A stretch of DNA of 64,000 nt from Nitrospirota bacterium (GCA_016207885.1 JACQZE010000008.1:1-64000); one strand, 5' to 3'. Positions 16,437 to 25,501 are shown, counted from the first letter of the stretch. Notes: generated by a model from the sequence alone, not told the origin. Numbers and translations are program-made.

Positions 16437-17510
16437 ATGATCGATACGGCTGACAGAAAAACTGATCATACCATAGCCGTTCTTTTGCTCAACCTCGGCG
16501 GGCCTGACTCATTAGATGCTGTCAGGCCTTTTCTATATAACCTCTTTTCTGACAGGGATATCATCAGGCTGGGGCCGTCCTTTCTTCAGAAACCTGTTGC
16601 AAGGCTTATCTCAACATTCCGTTCGTCAAAGAGCCGGAGGATGTACGGGATGATAGGCGGAAGGTCGCCAATACTGGAAATCACCACGGCACAGGCTGAG
16701 GCGCTTGAAAAGTCATTAAATGCAGAAGTTGAAAAGATTGAAAATCTGGAAGATAAGAAAACTTCTGCTTTTCAGCAGCTCAGCTTCTTGACCTCTCAAC
16801 CTTCCTGTAAAGTTTATATCGGCATGCGTTACTGGCATCCGTATATAAAGGATGCCGTAAAGAAGATCATGCGGGACGGGATCAATGAGGTCATAGTCCT
16901 TTCTTTATATCCTCATTACTCCAAGACCACAACAGGCTCGTCAGTCTCGGCGTTCAGGCACGCGGCTGAGGAGACGGGCCTTAGCATAAAATATATAGAG
17001 TGCTGGTTTGACTTTCCTCCTTACATCGATGCGCTGTGTGAACTTATACATGAAGGCATTCAAGAGTTCAGGGGTGAGGATATCTTTCTTTTGTACAGCG
17101 CCCACAGCCTTCCAAAGTCTTTTATTGATGAAGGCGACCCGTATCTTGACCACATTAAAGGGACGATTGAGGCTGCTAACAAAAGGCTTTCCGAAGAGCC
17201 GTATAATATTAGGGATATTAAATGGGGGCTGTCATTTCAGAGCAGGAGCGGGCCTGTTGAGTGGCTTGAGCCTGCAACTGATGATACGATCATAAAGCTC
17301 GGGGAGAAGGGATGCAGGAATATCCTTGTCGTGCCGATAAGTTTCGTGTCAGACCATATCGAGACGCTTTATGAAGTAGATATACTATTCATGAAACTTG
17401 CCGAAGGGCAGGGCATGAACCTGAGGAGATGCGGGTCGCTGAACACATCGGAGAAGTTCATTAACGCGCTTAAGGAACTGGTTATGATAAAAATGAGAGA
17501 GGCACAATGA
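16437..17510 (+). CDS. hemH: Ferrochelatase
   Basis: Inserts Fe(II) into a porphyrin at the membrane surface. N-terminal VLLLNLGGPDSLDAVRPFL, YGMIGGRSPI, the active-site region LYPHYSKTTTGSS, SAHSLP and FVSDHIETLYEVD are all present. About 30 residues around residue 90-115 (EVEKIENLEDKK...) are longer and more charged than usual and may be a surface loop. It overlaps hemY by 4 nt. Confidence 0.95.
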   Translation: MIDTADRKTDHTIAVLLLNLGGPDSLDAVRPFLYNLFSDRDIIRLGPSFLQKPVARLISTFRSSKSRRMYGMIGGRSPILEITTAQAEALEKSLNAEVEKIENLEDKKTSAFQQLSFLTSQPSCKVYIGMRYWHPYIKDAVKKIMRDGINEVIVLSLYPHYSKTTTGSSVSAFRHAAEETGLSIKYIECWFDFPPYIDALCELIHEGIQEFRGEDIFLLYSAHSLPKSFIDEGDPYLDHIKGTIEAANKRLSEEPYNIRDIKWGLSFQSRSGPVEWLEPATDDTIIKLGEKGCRNILVVPISFVSDHIETLYEVDILFMKLAEGQGMNLRRCGSLNTSEKFINALKELVMIKMREAQ

Positions 17511-18865
17511 AGAAGGTAGTTGTTATAGGCGGAGGGCTCTCAGGCCTGTCTGTTGCTTACGCGCTTTCGAATAGCCCGCAGCTTGATATTATGCTACTTG
17601 AATCCGATTCCAGAACAGGCGGAAAGATATGGACTGATAATGCTGAAGGATTTGTCTGCGAAAAGGGCGCAAACGGTTTTCTTGACAACAAACCAAAGAC
17701 GATCGAGCTGTGCGGAAGCCTCGGCATTGACCCGGTGCGCAGCAATGAGAATGCAAAGAAGAGATACATCTTTTCAGGCGGAAAGCTTAACGCGCTGCCT
17801 GAATCGCCTCCTGCATTTCTTAAATCTGATTTCATATCATGGCCCGGCAAGTTAAGGATGCTCTATGACCTCTTTGCGCCGAAGGGCCCTGAGGATGAGA
17901 GCGTAGCTGATTTCATAATACGAAGGCTCGGCAAGGAGGCGCTTGATAAACTTATCGACCCTATGGTCTCGGGTGTTTTTGCAGGCGACCCTTACAGGAT
18001 GAGCATAAAGAGCTGCTTTCCGCGCATCAAGGAATTTGAATATAAATACGGCGGGCTCTTCAAGGCCCTGATAAAGATAAAGAGAGAGAGGGGGAAGGAA
18101 GGCGCCAATGTCTCTGTCGCGCCTCCGGGCAGGCTCACATCTTTTTACGACGGCGCACAGAAGATAACTGATGCACTTTCAGAGGCGCTTGGCAGCAGGG
18201 TCAGGGTCGGGACATCTGTCCACGGGATAAACAGCAGCAGCGGCAGCTATCAGATACATACATCTGCCGGCATATTTGAGGCGGATATCGTCATCCTTGC
18301 CTCGCCTGCATACGCATCTTCCAATATTCTAAAAGAGCTGGACAGGGAGCTTTCAGATATACTCTCTACAATTCCTTATCCGTCGCTCTCTGTTGTCTGT
18401 CTTGGATACAGGAGGGAGAAGGTAGGGCATGGCCTTGGCGGCTTCGGCTTTCTCATACCTCAGAAAGAAGGCAGAAAGATACTCGGCACTCTCTGGGACT
18501 CAAGCATATTCCCGAACAGGGCGCCTGAAGGCCATGTTCTCCTGAGGACGATGATAGGCGGAGCAAAGGCGTCTGAGCTTGCGATGATGGATGACAGCAG
18601 GCTGCTGAATACTGTGCTGGATGAACTCAGGCCGATCCTGACTTTAAAGTCTGATCCTGATATGGCAAGGATCTACCGGTGGGAGAGGGCGATACCGCAA
18701 TATCTGGTGGGGCATTCAGACAAGCTGAAAAAGATCAATGAGAGGCTCAGGCTTCATAATGGGCTTTATCTTGCCGGCAATGCTTATAACGGCATCGGCA
18801 TGAACGACTGTGTAGAGAACGGATATAAACTTGCCGAAGAGGTTGTCAGCAGGACAACAAAGTGA
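17507..18865 (+). CDS. hemY: Protoporphyrinogen oxidase (FAD)
   Basis: FAD enzyme oxidising protoporphyrinogen IX (or coproporphyrinogen III) to the porphyrin; hemG in some naming schemes. The N-terminal dinucleotide-binding motif VVIGGGLSGLSVAYAL is followed by LLESDSRTGGKIWT. FVCEKGANGFL and the C-terminal YLAGNAYNGIGMNDCVENG match the family. The start overlaps hemH (ATGA). Known bacterial HemY enzymes use oxygen, so in an anaerobe another acceptor would be needed. Last gene of the operon; a convergent gene follows after 13 nt. Confidence 0.93.
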   Translation: MKKVVVIGGGLSGLSVAYALSNSPQLDIMLLESDSRTGGKIWTDNAEGFVCEKGANGFLDNKPKTIELCGSLGIDPVRSNENAKKRYIFSGGKLNALPESPPAFLKSDFISWPGKLRMLYDLFAPKGPEDESVADFIIRRLGKEALDKLIDPMVSGVFAGDPYRMSIKSCFPRIKEFEYKYGGLFKALIKIKRERGKEGANVSVAPPGRLTSFYDGAQKITDALSEALGSRVRVGTSVHGINSSSGSYQIHTSAGIFEADIVILASPAYASSNILKELDRELSDILSTIPYPSLSVVCLGYRREKVGHGLGGFGFLIPQKEGRKILGTLWDSSIFPNRAPEGHVLLRTMIGGAKASELAMMDDSRLLNTVLDELRPILTLKSDPDMARIYRWERAIPQYLVGHSDKLKKINERLRLHNGLYLAGNAYNGIGMNDCVENGYKLAEEVVSRTTK

Positions 18866-18878
18866 CGACGTATTTTTT

Positions 18879-19913
18879 TCACTCTTCTTTCGCGTGTATT
18901 TCGGCCAGTGTAAGAAATAACGCGGCAATTAAAGGCCCGAGAATAAATCCCAGCAGCCCGAAGAATTGCATCCCGCCGAGGACGGTTAGGAAGACCAGAA
19001 GCAGATGCATTCTGGTCCTGCTCCCGATAACCAGCGGCTTGATGATATTGTCAACGCTGCTGATGATTATTACGCTGAAAAGGAGCAGCCCGATGCCTTT
19101 CATATAACTGCCTGACAGAAAGAGTATAAGGCACGCCGGGCCCCATACAAGAAATGTCCCGAAAACAGGCACAAGTGATAAAATGGCCATTGTTGCCCCC
19201 CAGAAGACGGGCGACGGCAGGCCGAAGATCCAGAAGGCTATTCCGCCGAGGGCTCCCTGCGCGACACCGACCGCAAGCCCTCCGTACACCGCGGCAATGA
19301 CGGTCTGTTTTATGCGTTCCTCAAACCTGTGCTTCTGCTCCTCAGTGAGCGGGAGCAATTTCTTAAGGTATGCGGCAAGCGCCTCTCCGTCTTTAAGGAA
19401 GTAATAAATTGTCATGCACATAATGATGAAATTCATCACGAGGATAAAAGCGTTGGTAAAGATGCCGGAGATGTTCCTCAGGATATAATCGCCGATTGAT
19501 TTCAATGTCGACACAAGGCTTTGCTGGATGTTGAACTTCTGAAAGACTTCTTCCGGTATGAATTTCCGAAGTGCATCTTCGATCCGCAGGTTTATATCGG
19601 TGTTAATTATGTTCTCAACGCCCCTCTGCTCGATCATGTTGTACAGATTTGTAATATCGTTTGCAAGGGAGCCGATAATAAATATAAAAGGGACCAATAT
19701 CGTCATCAGGATTATAAGAAGTGTAAGCAGCGAGGCAGACCACGGGCGCCTGGATGATCTGAGTATTAATTTATATAAAGGATAAAATGTGATGCTCAGC
19801 GCCATCGCCCATGCTAACGTAAAGAGAAACGGGCTTAATATCTTGTAGAAAAGATAAACAATAATTAAGGTGAATACAAGATAGATTGTTTTGGATAAAC
19901 GGATATCAGTCAT
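18879..19913 (-). CDS. AI-2E family transporter (PerM-like)
   Basis: 344 residues with about eight membrane segments in the family's arrangement: two at the N-terminus, a cytosolic helical region (about 65-140), then six more. Late motifs GGLAVGVAQGALGGIAFWIFG and PVFWGATMAILSLVPVFGTFLVWGP are conserved in this group. Family members export autoinducer-2, ions or remain uncharacterised, so the substrate is unknown. It is convergent with the heme operon. The 95 bp upstream hold no other gene. Confidence 0.9.
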   Translation of the reverse strand: MTDIRLSKTIYLVFTLIIVYLFYKILSPFLFTLAWAMALSITFYPLYKLILRSSRRPWSASLLTLLIILMTILVPFIFIIGSLANDITNLYNMIEQRGVENIINTDINLRIEDALRKFIPEEVFQKFNIQQSLVSTLKSIGDYILRNISGIFTNAFILVMNFIIMCMTIYYFLKDGEALAAYLKKLLPLTEEQKHRFEERIKQTVIAAVYGGLAVGVAQGALGGIAFWIFGLPSPVFWGATMAILSLVPVFGTFLVWGPACLILFLSGSYMKGIGLLLFSVIIISSVDNIIKPLVIGSRTRMHLLLVFLTVLGGMQFFGLLGFILGPLIAALFLTLAEIHAKEE

Positions 19914-20008
19914 TGAATGTCACTTTTTCCATATAGTTGCATTTGCCAGATTAACATTAAGATATATTTTTTCAGGAGCTTTTTCAAATAAAGTTCATGG
20001 ATCGGCCT

Positions 20009-21586
20009 TTATCTGAGTATCCTTCCCGGCATTTTTTTTGTGGCCTGCCCTTCAAACAATACAGGCGTGCCGTTCACAAAGACGTGGTGGATGCCTTTCG
20101 GCCTTACAAACGGCCTGTTATATTCAGCCGTATCATTGACCTTCTTCGGGTCAAAGACTGTGATGTCAGCAAAGCAGCCTTCCTTTATAATGCCGCGGTT
20201 CTTTATCCTGAATGTTTTCGCGGGAAGCCCTGTCATTTTATATATCGCCTCACTGAGCTTCAGCACACCGTATTCCCTGACATATTTTCCTAATATCCTT
20301 GGAAAACTTCCGAACGCCCTGGGGTGGGGTTTTTCATTTGTCGTTATGCCGTCAAAGCTCCTTGCGGAACTGTCGGAGCCTATCATCGCGTAAGGCCGTT
20401 TAAGTATCTCCCTGAGGTTGTCTTCGTTCATCGAGAAGAAGATGGCCCCTGTCCTGAGTTCATCATCAATGAGCAGGTCGAACATGCAGTTGATAGGGTT
20501 CTTTTTCAGAGGGAGGCTTATCTCAAAGAGCGTCTTGCCTTCCATCCACTTGTTCTTGTCTGTGGTCACTGACGATATCATCACAGACTTCCAGAAAGAT
20601 TTTTCAGGGTGCTTCTTGAGAAAATCGTTTTTAAGGTGAGCCTGTTCATTCCTGAGCCGGTGCAGCTCTTTTTTATGCCCGCCTTCAAACGCCCATGCAG
20701 GCAGGATCGTATCAAGGTCTGTGCTTGAAGCGGTGTAAGGATACCTGTCGCATGTGACATTAAAGCCGTTCATGTTCTCATGCTCTATCTGCTCGAATAC
20801 GCCTTTGAGCTTCTTCCAGTTACTTTCGCCGTTGGTCTTCAGGTGTGAGATGTGGGCTCTTATGCCTGATTCATTGACAATGGTCATGACCTCGTTGACC
20901 GACTCAAGGAGCCTGCTGCCCTCGCTCCTCATATGAGTTGTATAGATGCCGCCGCTCTTTGCCGCCTCGCGCGCAAGTTCGATTATCTCCGGTGTATCAG
21001 TAAATATCCCCGGCGGATATATCAGTCCGGTTGAGATGCCCTTTGCCCCTGCGCTGACGGCATCACTTAAAAGTTCTGTCGTCTTTTCAATATCACTCTT
21101 TGAAAGCGGTTTGTCGTCATACCCGGCGACAGAGGCCCTGAGGTTGCCGTGGCCTGCAAGCGTTGCAAAGTTAACTGCAAACCCTCTCTTCTCCAGAATG
21201 CTGAAGAATTCAGGAAAGGTATTCCATCTCTCTTTAATATCAAGGTTTGCGAGCTCTTTCTCCCTGTGTTCAAGAGCCTCCCCGAAAAGCGGAGCAGCGG
21301 ACAGGCCGCAGTTCCCGTTCATTTCTGTAGTTACGCCCTGGCATATCTTTCCCTCGGCCCTTCCATCTGCAAGCAGGGTGAAATCAGAATGCGCGTGAGA
21401 GTCGATAAATCCGGGGCATGCGCAGAGCCCCTTAATATTTATAGTATTATCGGCATGAACTCCTGAGAACTCTCCAATCGCCTTTATGCGGTCGCCTTCA
21501 ATTGCGATATCAGCTATCTTCGGCGAGGCATCCGCAGAGGTGCCGTCAATAATGAATCCGCCCTTTATTAAATAGTCTATAGCCAT
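20009..21586 (-). CDS. D-aminoacylase / N-acyl-D-amino-acid deacylase
   Basis: Amidohydrolase-fold metal enzyme that removes acyl groups from N-acyl-D-amino acids. PGFIDSHAHSDF gives the HxH metal site, CQGVTTEMNGNCG is the typical D-aminoacylase block, and YTTHMRSEG and ISHLKTNGE supply further ligands; IGSDSSAR carries a late Asp. The length of 525 residues is normal. It starts 6 nt after the amidase gene, so both are probably one transcript and may act together on wall-derived peptides. Confidence 0.9.
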   Translation of the reverse strand: MAIDYLIKGGFIIDGTSADASPKIADIAIEGDRIKAIGEFSGVHADNTINIKGLCACPGFIDSHAHSDFTLLADGRAEGKICQGVTTEMNGNCGLSAAPLFGEALEHREKELANLDIKERWNTFPEFFSILEKRGFAVNFATLAGHGNLRASVAGYDDKPLSKSDIEKTTELLSDAVSAGAKGISTGLIYPPGIFTDTPEIIELAREAAKSGGIYTTHMRSEGSRLLESVNEVMTIVNESGIRAHISHLKTNGESNWKKLKGVFEQIEHENMNGFNVTCDRYPYTASSTDLDTILPAWAFEGGHKKELHRLRNEQAHLKNDFLKKHPEKSFWKSVMISSVTTDKNKWMEGKTLFEISLPLKKNPINCMFDLLIDDELRTGAIFFSMNEDNLREILKRPYAMIGSDSSARSFDGITTNEKPHPRAFGSFPRILGKYVREYGVLKLSEAIYKMTGLPAKTFRIKNRGIIKEGCFADITVFDPKKVNDTAEYNRPFVRPKGIHHVFVNGTPVLFEGQATKKMPGRILR

Positions 21587-21592
21587 ATAATT

Positions 21593-22747
21593 TTATTTTT
21601 GCCTGGCCATCAATGTTGAACCTTTGATGTAATCTCCGACTCCTTCAGCTATGCCTTCGGCTATCCTGTCCCTGTAGCCCTTGCTTGCGAGGAGCTTCTC
21701 TTCTTCGCGGTTGCTTATAAATGATATCTCAACCAGCGCTGACGGCATCTCAGCGCCCACAAGCACATAGAAGAGAGCCTGCTTTATGCCGAGGTCTGCT
21801 GTATCGCGATATTTGTCTTTCACTGTGCTGACCATTGCATCCTGTACGCTGCGCGCGAACCTGCCGGATTCCTGCTTCTTATGGCTCCTGGTCAGGTCGT
21901 CAAGTATCATCTGCAACCCGCCCCTCAGCAGCTTCATCTTGCTTATGGTGATATTGTTCTCTCTTGCCGCGACCTTCAGCGACTCGTCGTCAGTCGTCCA
22001 GTTAAGTATATATGTTTCGATCCCTTTTGCGGACCTCTTTGTATTTGCGTTCGCGTGGACTGAGATAAAGAGGTCGGCGTTATTCGAGTTTGCAATCTCG
22101 GTGCGTTCGTTAAGAGGGATGAATACATCAGTCTTTCTGGTATAGATTATATTTACGCCGTATCTTTCCTTCAGTATCTCGCCGAGCCTCTTTCCTACCG
22201 CAAGGACAACATCTTTCTCCTTCAGCCCGTTCGGGCCGACCGCGCCGGGGTCTTTGCCGCCATGCCCGGGATCAATCACTATCGTCTTTATCTTTACATC
22301 ATCCGGTATCTCTTTGATAACGGGCTTGCTCTCAATTACAGGAGATGCGGTAGTTTCGGGTTTGTAGATATCTATAACGAGCCTGTCGGGATTTTCAAGC
22401 ATAAACGCAGAATACTGGCTCATGCCCTCAAGGTCAAGAGTGACCCTTGCCGTATCTTCTTTGAATTTGCCTGCGCGTATCTTCTTGATCGTCCCGTTAT
22501 TTACTTCTATTGCGGTTTTGGCATCTTTTGAGAGCGTGCATCCCTTGATATCGAAATATATGCGTTCAGGTTTTTTAAGGCGGTTGCTGTTGAATGATGC
22601 CTCGCTGCTTAGGTCGATTACCACCCTTGTGTGGTCTTTGTATGTAAGGTAGCGTATGCCATTAACGCTGAGAGGGCTGACAGCGGCGCTGCTGCTGTTT
22701 GATATAAAGATCATGAGGATGACAAATGCCGGCAGGATCTTTTTCAT
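21593..22747 (-). CDS. amiC: N-acetylmuramoyl-L-alanine amidase with AMIN domain
   Basis: Periplasmic zinc amidase that splits peptidoglycan during cell separation. A signal peptide (MKKILPAFVILMIFISNSSSA), an AMIN domain (about 28-120) and a linker precede the Amidase_3 domain (about 165-378). Zinc and catalytic residues lie in IDPGHGGKDPGAVG, LNERTEIAN, ISVHANA and VEISFISNREE. An insert before the final strand (ETYILNWTTDDESLK...) is as in AmiC-type enzymes with a regulatory helix. Confidence 0.93.
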   Translation of the reverse strand: MKKILPAFVILMIFISNSSSAAVSPLSVNGIRYLTYKDHTRVVIDLSSEASFNSNRLKKPERIYFDIKGCTLSKDAKTAIEVNNGTIKKIRAGKFKEDTARVTLDLEGMSQYSAFMLENPDRLVIDIYKPETTASPVIESKPVIKEIPDDVKIKTIVIDPGHGGKDPGAVGPNGLKEKDVVLAVGKRLGEILKERYGVNIIYTRKTDVFIPLNERTEIANSNNADLFISVHANANTKRSAKGIETYILNWTTDDESLKVAARENNITISKMKLLRGGLQMILDDLTRSHKKQESGRFARSVQDAMVSTVKDKYRDTADLGIKQALFYVLVGAEMPSALVEISFISNREEEKLLASKGYRDRIAEGIAEGVGDYIKGSTLMARQK

Positions 22748-22797
22748 AGAGTATTTTTGAATAAAAGACCTGTAATGTCAACCTCAACTATTTGCCA

Positions 22798-23010
22798 TTA
22801 ACTTTTAACAGTCTCTTTCTGAAGCGCCTTGATCTCTGCTATTATCTTTTCAGGGTCGACATTATGCATGGCAGAGCCGAAAGTAATTGATTCGACATTG
22901 ATCCCCGGACATGTAAAACATCCGTTGCCGAAGTACTTCTTTATTACGTCCTGCGCGCCCGGCACCTCTTTGATCAGTTCCCCGATAACTGAATTTTTTG
23001 TAATTTCCAT
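22798..23010 (-). CDS. DUF1858 domain protein
   Basis: 70 residues beginning MEITKNSVIGELIKEVPGAQ, with a CxxC in GCFTCPG: a DUF1858 protein. These small proteins are found in anaerobes, and the cysteine pair suggests redox or metal binding. GGAGGTG precedes the ATG. A palindromic CRP/FNR-type site is centred about 90 bp upstream. Confidence 0.85.
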   Translation of the reverse strand: MEITKNSVIGELIKEVPGAQDVIKKYFGNGCFTCPGINVESITFGSAMHNVDPEKIIAEIKALQKETVKS

Positions 23011-23093
23011 CTTAACACCTCCATATTTATGAGCATCGCCTGCCCTGTTTTTATCTCTCTGAACTTATTGTATTACGTCCCGCAGGCGGTGTC

Positions 23094-23109
23094 TATGATG
23101 CAAATCATA
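23094..23109. promoter_or_regulatory. CRP/FNR-like operator 1
   Basis: TATGAT-GCAA-ATCATA, an exact 6-bp inverted repeat with a 4-bp spacer, flanked by GTC and AG exactly as in the second copy at 23848-23863. It lies upstream of the DUF1858 gene. The ATGAT-N4-ATCAT layout is close to the FNR/DNR pattern TTGAT-N4-ATCAA. Confidence 0.6.
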
Positions 23110-23111
23110 AG

Positions 23112-23522
23112 CTACATCTGAACCGGCTTTATCGTCTTCAGTATATTAAAGGCGAAGAGGATGACCGCGATAAGCGAGAGCGCTGCTGAGAGCATGAGTA
23201 TAGGGCCTGCTATTCCTGCGGCATATCCTACTATCGTCATGGGCCATGTTGTTGCCATGCCGATCAGCCCGGCGTTTGAGAGCCAGAACTGGACATTCAT
23301 TATCTTCGGGCTGTATATATGAACACCGCTGAACTTCGGGAGTATGTGATAACCGACCCCGTATATCATCATTGTCATGAAACCCAGGAGGTTAAAGTGC
23401 ACGTGTATATCTTTATAGATCCCGGATTCTTCAGGCCATATGAACATTCCCATTCCCAAAGCCGCGCCTGCGACAAAGTATATGACGCTCATTCTCAGAT
23501 ACCAGACAACTATCTTATCCAA
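23112..23522 (-). CDS. Small four-helix membrane protein resembling part of heme-copper oxidase subunit I
   Basis: 136 residues with four membrane segments. IHVHFNLLGFMTMMIYGVGYHILPKF resembles the histidine-bearing helices of cbb3/NorB-type subunit I, but a full subunit has about twelve helices. It may bind heme or sense oxygen or NO, or be an assembly factor; this is inference. It lies between DUF1858 and nifU, all on the same strand and framed by two matching operators. Confidence 0.7.
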   Translation of the reverse strand: MDKIVVWYLRMSVIYFVAGAALGMGMFIWPEESGIYKDIHVHFNLLGFMTMMIYGVGYHILPKFSGVHIYSPKIMNVQFWLSNAGLIGMATTWPMTIVGYAAGIAGPILMLSAALSLIAVILFAFNILKTIKPVQM

Positions 23523-23562
23523 TTTCGCCCCTCCTTAACTCTTCACTTTTAACTTTCAATTC

Positions 23563-23793
23563 TTAACTTCTAACCTGCTCTACAGATTTCACCTCAGGCA
23601 CTTCCTGCTTGAGAGTCTCTTCGATCGCGTTCTTAAGCGTCATCGTCGCACCCGGACATCCTGAGCATGCGCCCTTGAGCCTGACCTTTACCACTCCGTC
23701 ATCCGTAACCTCAACAAGCTCAACATCCCCTCCGTCCCGCTGAAGAAACGGCCTCACCTTTCCCAATACCTTCTCAACTCTTTCCTTTAACAT
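23563..23793 (-). CDS. nifU: NifU-like Fe-S scaffold protein
   Basis: 76 residues, equal to the C-terminal Nfu domain alone. [17 protein letters not shown] and the cluster-binding [17 protein letters not shown] (CxxC) are diagnostic. It carries or delivers Fe-S clusters. AAGGAGG precedes the ATG, and a CRP/FNR-like operator lies 55-70 bp upstream. Confidence 0.92.
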   Translation of the reverse strand: MLKERVEKVLGKVRPFLQRDGGDVELVEVTDDGVVKVRLKGACSGCPGATMTLKNAIEETLKQEVPEVKSVEQVRS

Positions 23794-23847
23794 AACTCCT
23801 CCTTTTAGTTCGATGATTTAATGATATGATGTTTTAGACTGATAGTC

Positions 23848-23863
23848 TATGATATTAATCATA
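23848..23863. promoter_or_regulatory. CRP/FNR-like operator 2
   Basis: TATGAT-ATTA-ATCATA, with the same arms and the same flanks (GTC before, AG after) as the site at 23094-23109. It lies upstream of nifU on the minus strand. Confidence 0.6.
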
Positions 23864-23887
23864 AGGTTCTTTATAAATTATAACAGT

Positions 23888-24166
23888 TCAATTTTTTGCC
23901 TCTGTCAGTTTACCACTGATAAATTTATGAATTATGCTGGAAACATATGTCTGATAAGGCAACCCCTCGTTAACCGCTTTTCTCTGCAATTCAGTTAAGT
24001 CTCTTTCGGAAATTCTTATATTCAGTCTTTTATCTTTCTTCAGAGTATTCCGCGCGTATCTCATCAGTTCTGCTTTTCTTTTTGAAAGGTTCTTTACCGG
24101 AACCCATTCACCTTTTTCAAAGCTGTCTAAAATCGTTTGTTCTTCTTTAGTTAATTTAGTTTTCAT
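23888..24166 (-). CDS. Antitoxin of BrnTA-like pair
   Basis: 92 residues. The C-terminal part LNIRISERDLTELQRKAVNEGLPYQTYVSSIIHKF is a ribbon-helix-helix (CopG/BrnA-like) DNA-binding region; the N-terminal part (EEQTILDSFEKGEWVPV) fits antitoxins of this group. It overlaps the toxin gene by 4 nt. Confidence 0.8.
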   Translation of the reverse strand: MKTKLTKEEQTILDSFEKGEWVPVKNLSKRKAELMRYARNTLKKDKRLNIRISERDLTELQRKAVNEGLPYQTYVSSIIHKFISGKLTEAKN

Positions 24167-24441
24167 TTTTCTCCTCCAAAATAAATCGCTGTCGCCTTTC
24201 TGCTGGGTATAATGGTTTTTAGAAATATTTCTTCATCATTCTCGGCATAAGGGACAAGGTATGCGTAATTATTTATTCCGATTACCATTATCCGCTGTTC
24301 AGGATACCGTTTCTGATTTGGATGCAGAAAGTCGTCCATGATATCGCCTTTTTCAATATAAAAAACTATATCCTCGAAGCAGATTCCTCTTGATTCTTTT
24401 AGTTTCAGACTTTTTTCTGTATCCCAATTTATCTGCTTCAT
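24163..24441 (-). CDS. BrnT-like toxin
   Basis: 92 residues. INWDTEKSLKLKESRGICFEDIVFYIEKGDI, HPNQKRYPEQRI and the terminal FLKTIIPSRKATAIY match the RelE/BrnT-like toxin group. Toxin comes first and antitoxin second, as in brnTA. Unlike the pair at 11.3 kb, its frame is intact. Likely a ribonuclease that halts translation. Confidence 0.8.
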   Translation of the reverse strand: MKQINWDTEKSLKLKESRGICFEDIVFYIEKGDIMDDFLHPNQKRYPEQRIMVIGINNYAYLVPYAENDEEIFLKTIIPSRKATAIYFGGEK

Positions 24442-24528
24442 TTATTAATAAATTACCACATTGTGTGCTTTTTGGGCAACAAACAGTAAATGTAAAATAT
24501 TTCTTGTCTTTAATAGGCAGAACGTACT

Positions 24529-24615
24529 ATGATTAGTAAGTTTTTCAATGGATGGGTAGACAGGGGTAGGAAATATCTTTCTGATAATTTTAAGAACGGA
24601 AATACGGACAAATGA
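24529..24615 (+). CDS. Possible 28-codon leader ORF
   Basis: MISKFFNGWVDRGRKYLSDN... ends in TGA overlapping the ATG of the next gene (ATGA). The overlap suggests translational coupling, but the peptide is short and no strong Shine-Dalgarno is seen. Confidence 0.25.
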   Translation: MISKFFNGWVDRGRKYLSDNFKNGNTDK

Positions 24616-25379
24616 TAGCCATTGGAATTTTACTCTATATAGTTTTAGCTTTTTATATAGTCAAGTGGGTCTGGCAGAAGAAGAGGAGTGTATTGCTTGC
24701 GGCGTCTACTGCAGTCATTATTCTCCTTCTTGCCACATGGGACAATATAATCGGCAATATCATGTTTAACCGTATTTGCAAAGAAGAAGCAGGAGAGAAG
24801 ATTTATAGGACAGTGGAGAATGTGGAGGGATATTTTGATGAGAGCAATACATTGGGGTGTGCAGGGGATTGCAGGGAACTTCTATTTAGCGGGGAATATA
24901 AATATATAGAAGTTAAAATCCCCGATGCTGAAAGAAAACAATATTTGTTTGGATCAACAAGTAGAGATTTTTTAGTAGAAGGCACTGGAAGTTATCGCTT
25001 TTATGTCGATCAAAAAGGCTCACAATTTTGTGACTTATATTACGAAAAAAGAACAAAGATAAAAGCTGATTCTCATTTAAAGGACTATCCTGTTGATGTT
25101 TGCATTGCAGGCGAAAAAGTTGACTCTTTGAAAAGCAGATATTCGTACCGTGAAGGTGACTCAAAAGAGCAGTTTCCATTTAGTGCAAGGAAAGACACTG
25201 TTATAAAAGATAGGCTGACTGGAGAAGTCATGGGGATGGCTACAAGTTTTGGTAATCATGGAGGTTGGATAAATTACTATTATTATGGCGGAGTATTCGG
25301 TTCTGAAAAAGGATGTTCAGGGATAGCGTCAGATGTTCATAGGAAAATACGGACTAATGTATTAAGACCAATTAAATAG
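24612..25379 (+). CDS. Membrane-anchored protein of unknown function
   Basis: 255 residues, not recognised. Two N-terminal membrane segments (about 2-20 and 28-45) are followed by a soluble domain with several cysteines (FNRICKEEAG, LGCAGDCREL, QFCDLYY, VCIAGE, KGCSG). NHGGWINYYYYGG near the end is aromatic-rich. The AT-rich composition and TAG stop differ from the flanking housekeeping genes, suggesting acquisition. Its neighbour on one side is a toxin-antitoxin pair transcribed divergently. Confidence 0.65.
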   Translation: MIAIGILLYIVLAFYIVKWVWQKKRSVLLAASTAVIILLLATWDNIIGNIMFNRICKEEAGEKIYRTVENVEGYFDESNTLGCAGDCRELLFSGEYKYIEVKIPDAERKQYLFGSTSRDFLVEGTGSYRFYVDQKGSQFCDLYYEKRTKIKADSHLKDYPVDVCIAGEKVDSLKSRYSYREGDSKEQFPFSARKDTVIKDRLTGEVMGMATSFGNHGGWINYYYYGGVFGSEKGCSGIASDVHRKIRTNVLRPIK

Positions 25380-25492
25380 AACAAATAACGTCAGATATAA
25401 CTATTGACATTTGGTGCAGTCAAGACATGACTTCTCTCTCGAAGAAGAATTGCAGTATCTGGTTTTGCTTGTGAAGTTAAGGATTTTGGGTA

Positions 25493-25501
25493 TGATATAA
25501 T
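25493..25501 (+). promoter_or_regulatory. Extended -10 promoter
   Basis: TGATATAAT (TATAAT at 25496-25501), about 90 nt upstream of a 61-codon gene. Nothing else is seen in 25380-25588. Confidence 0.4.
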
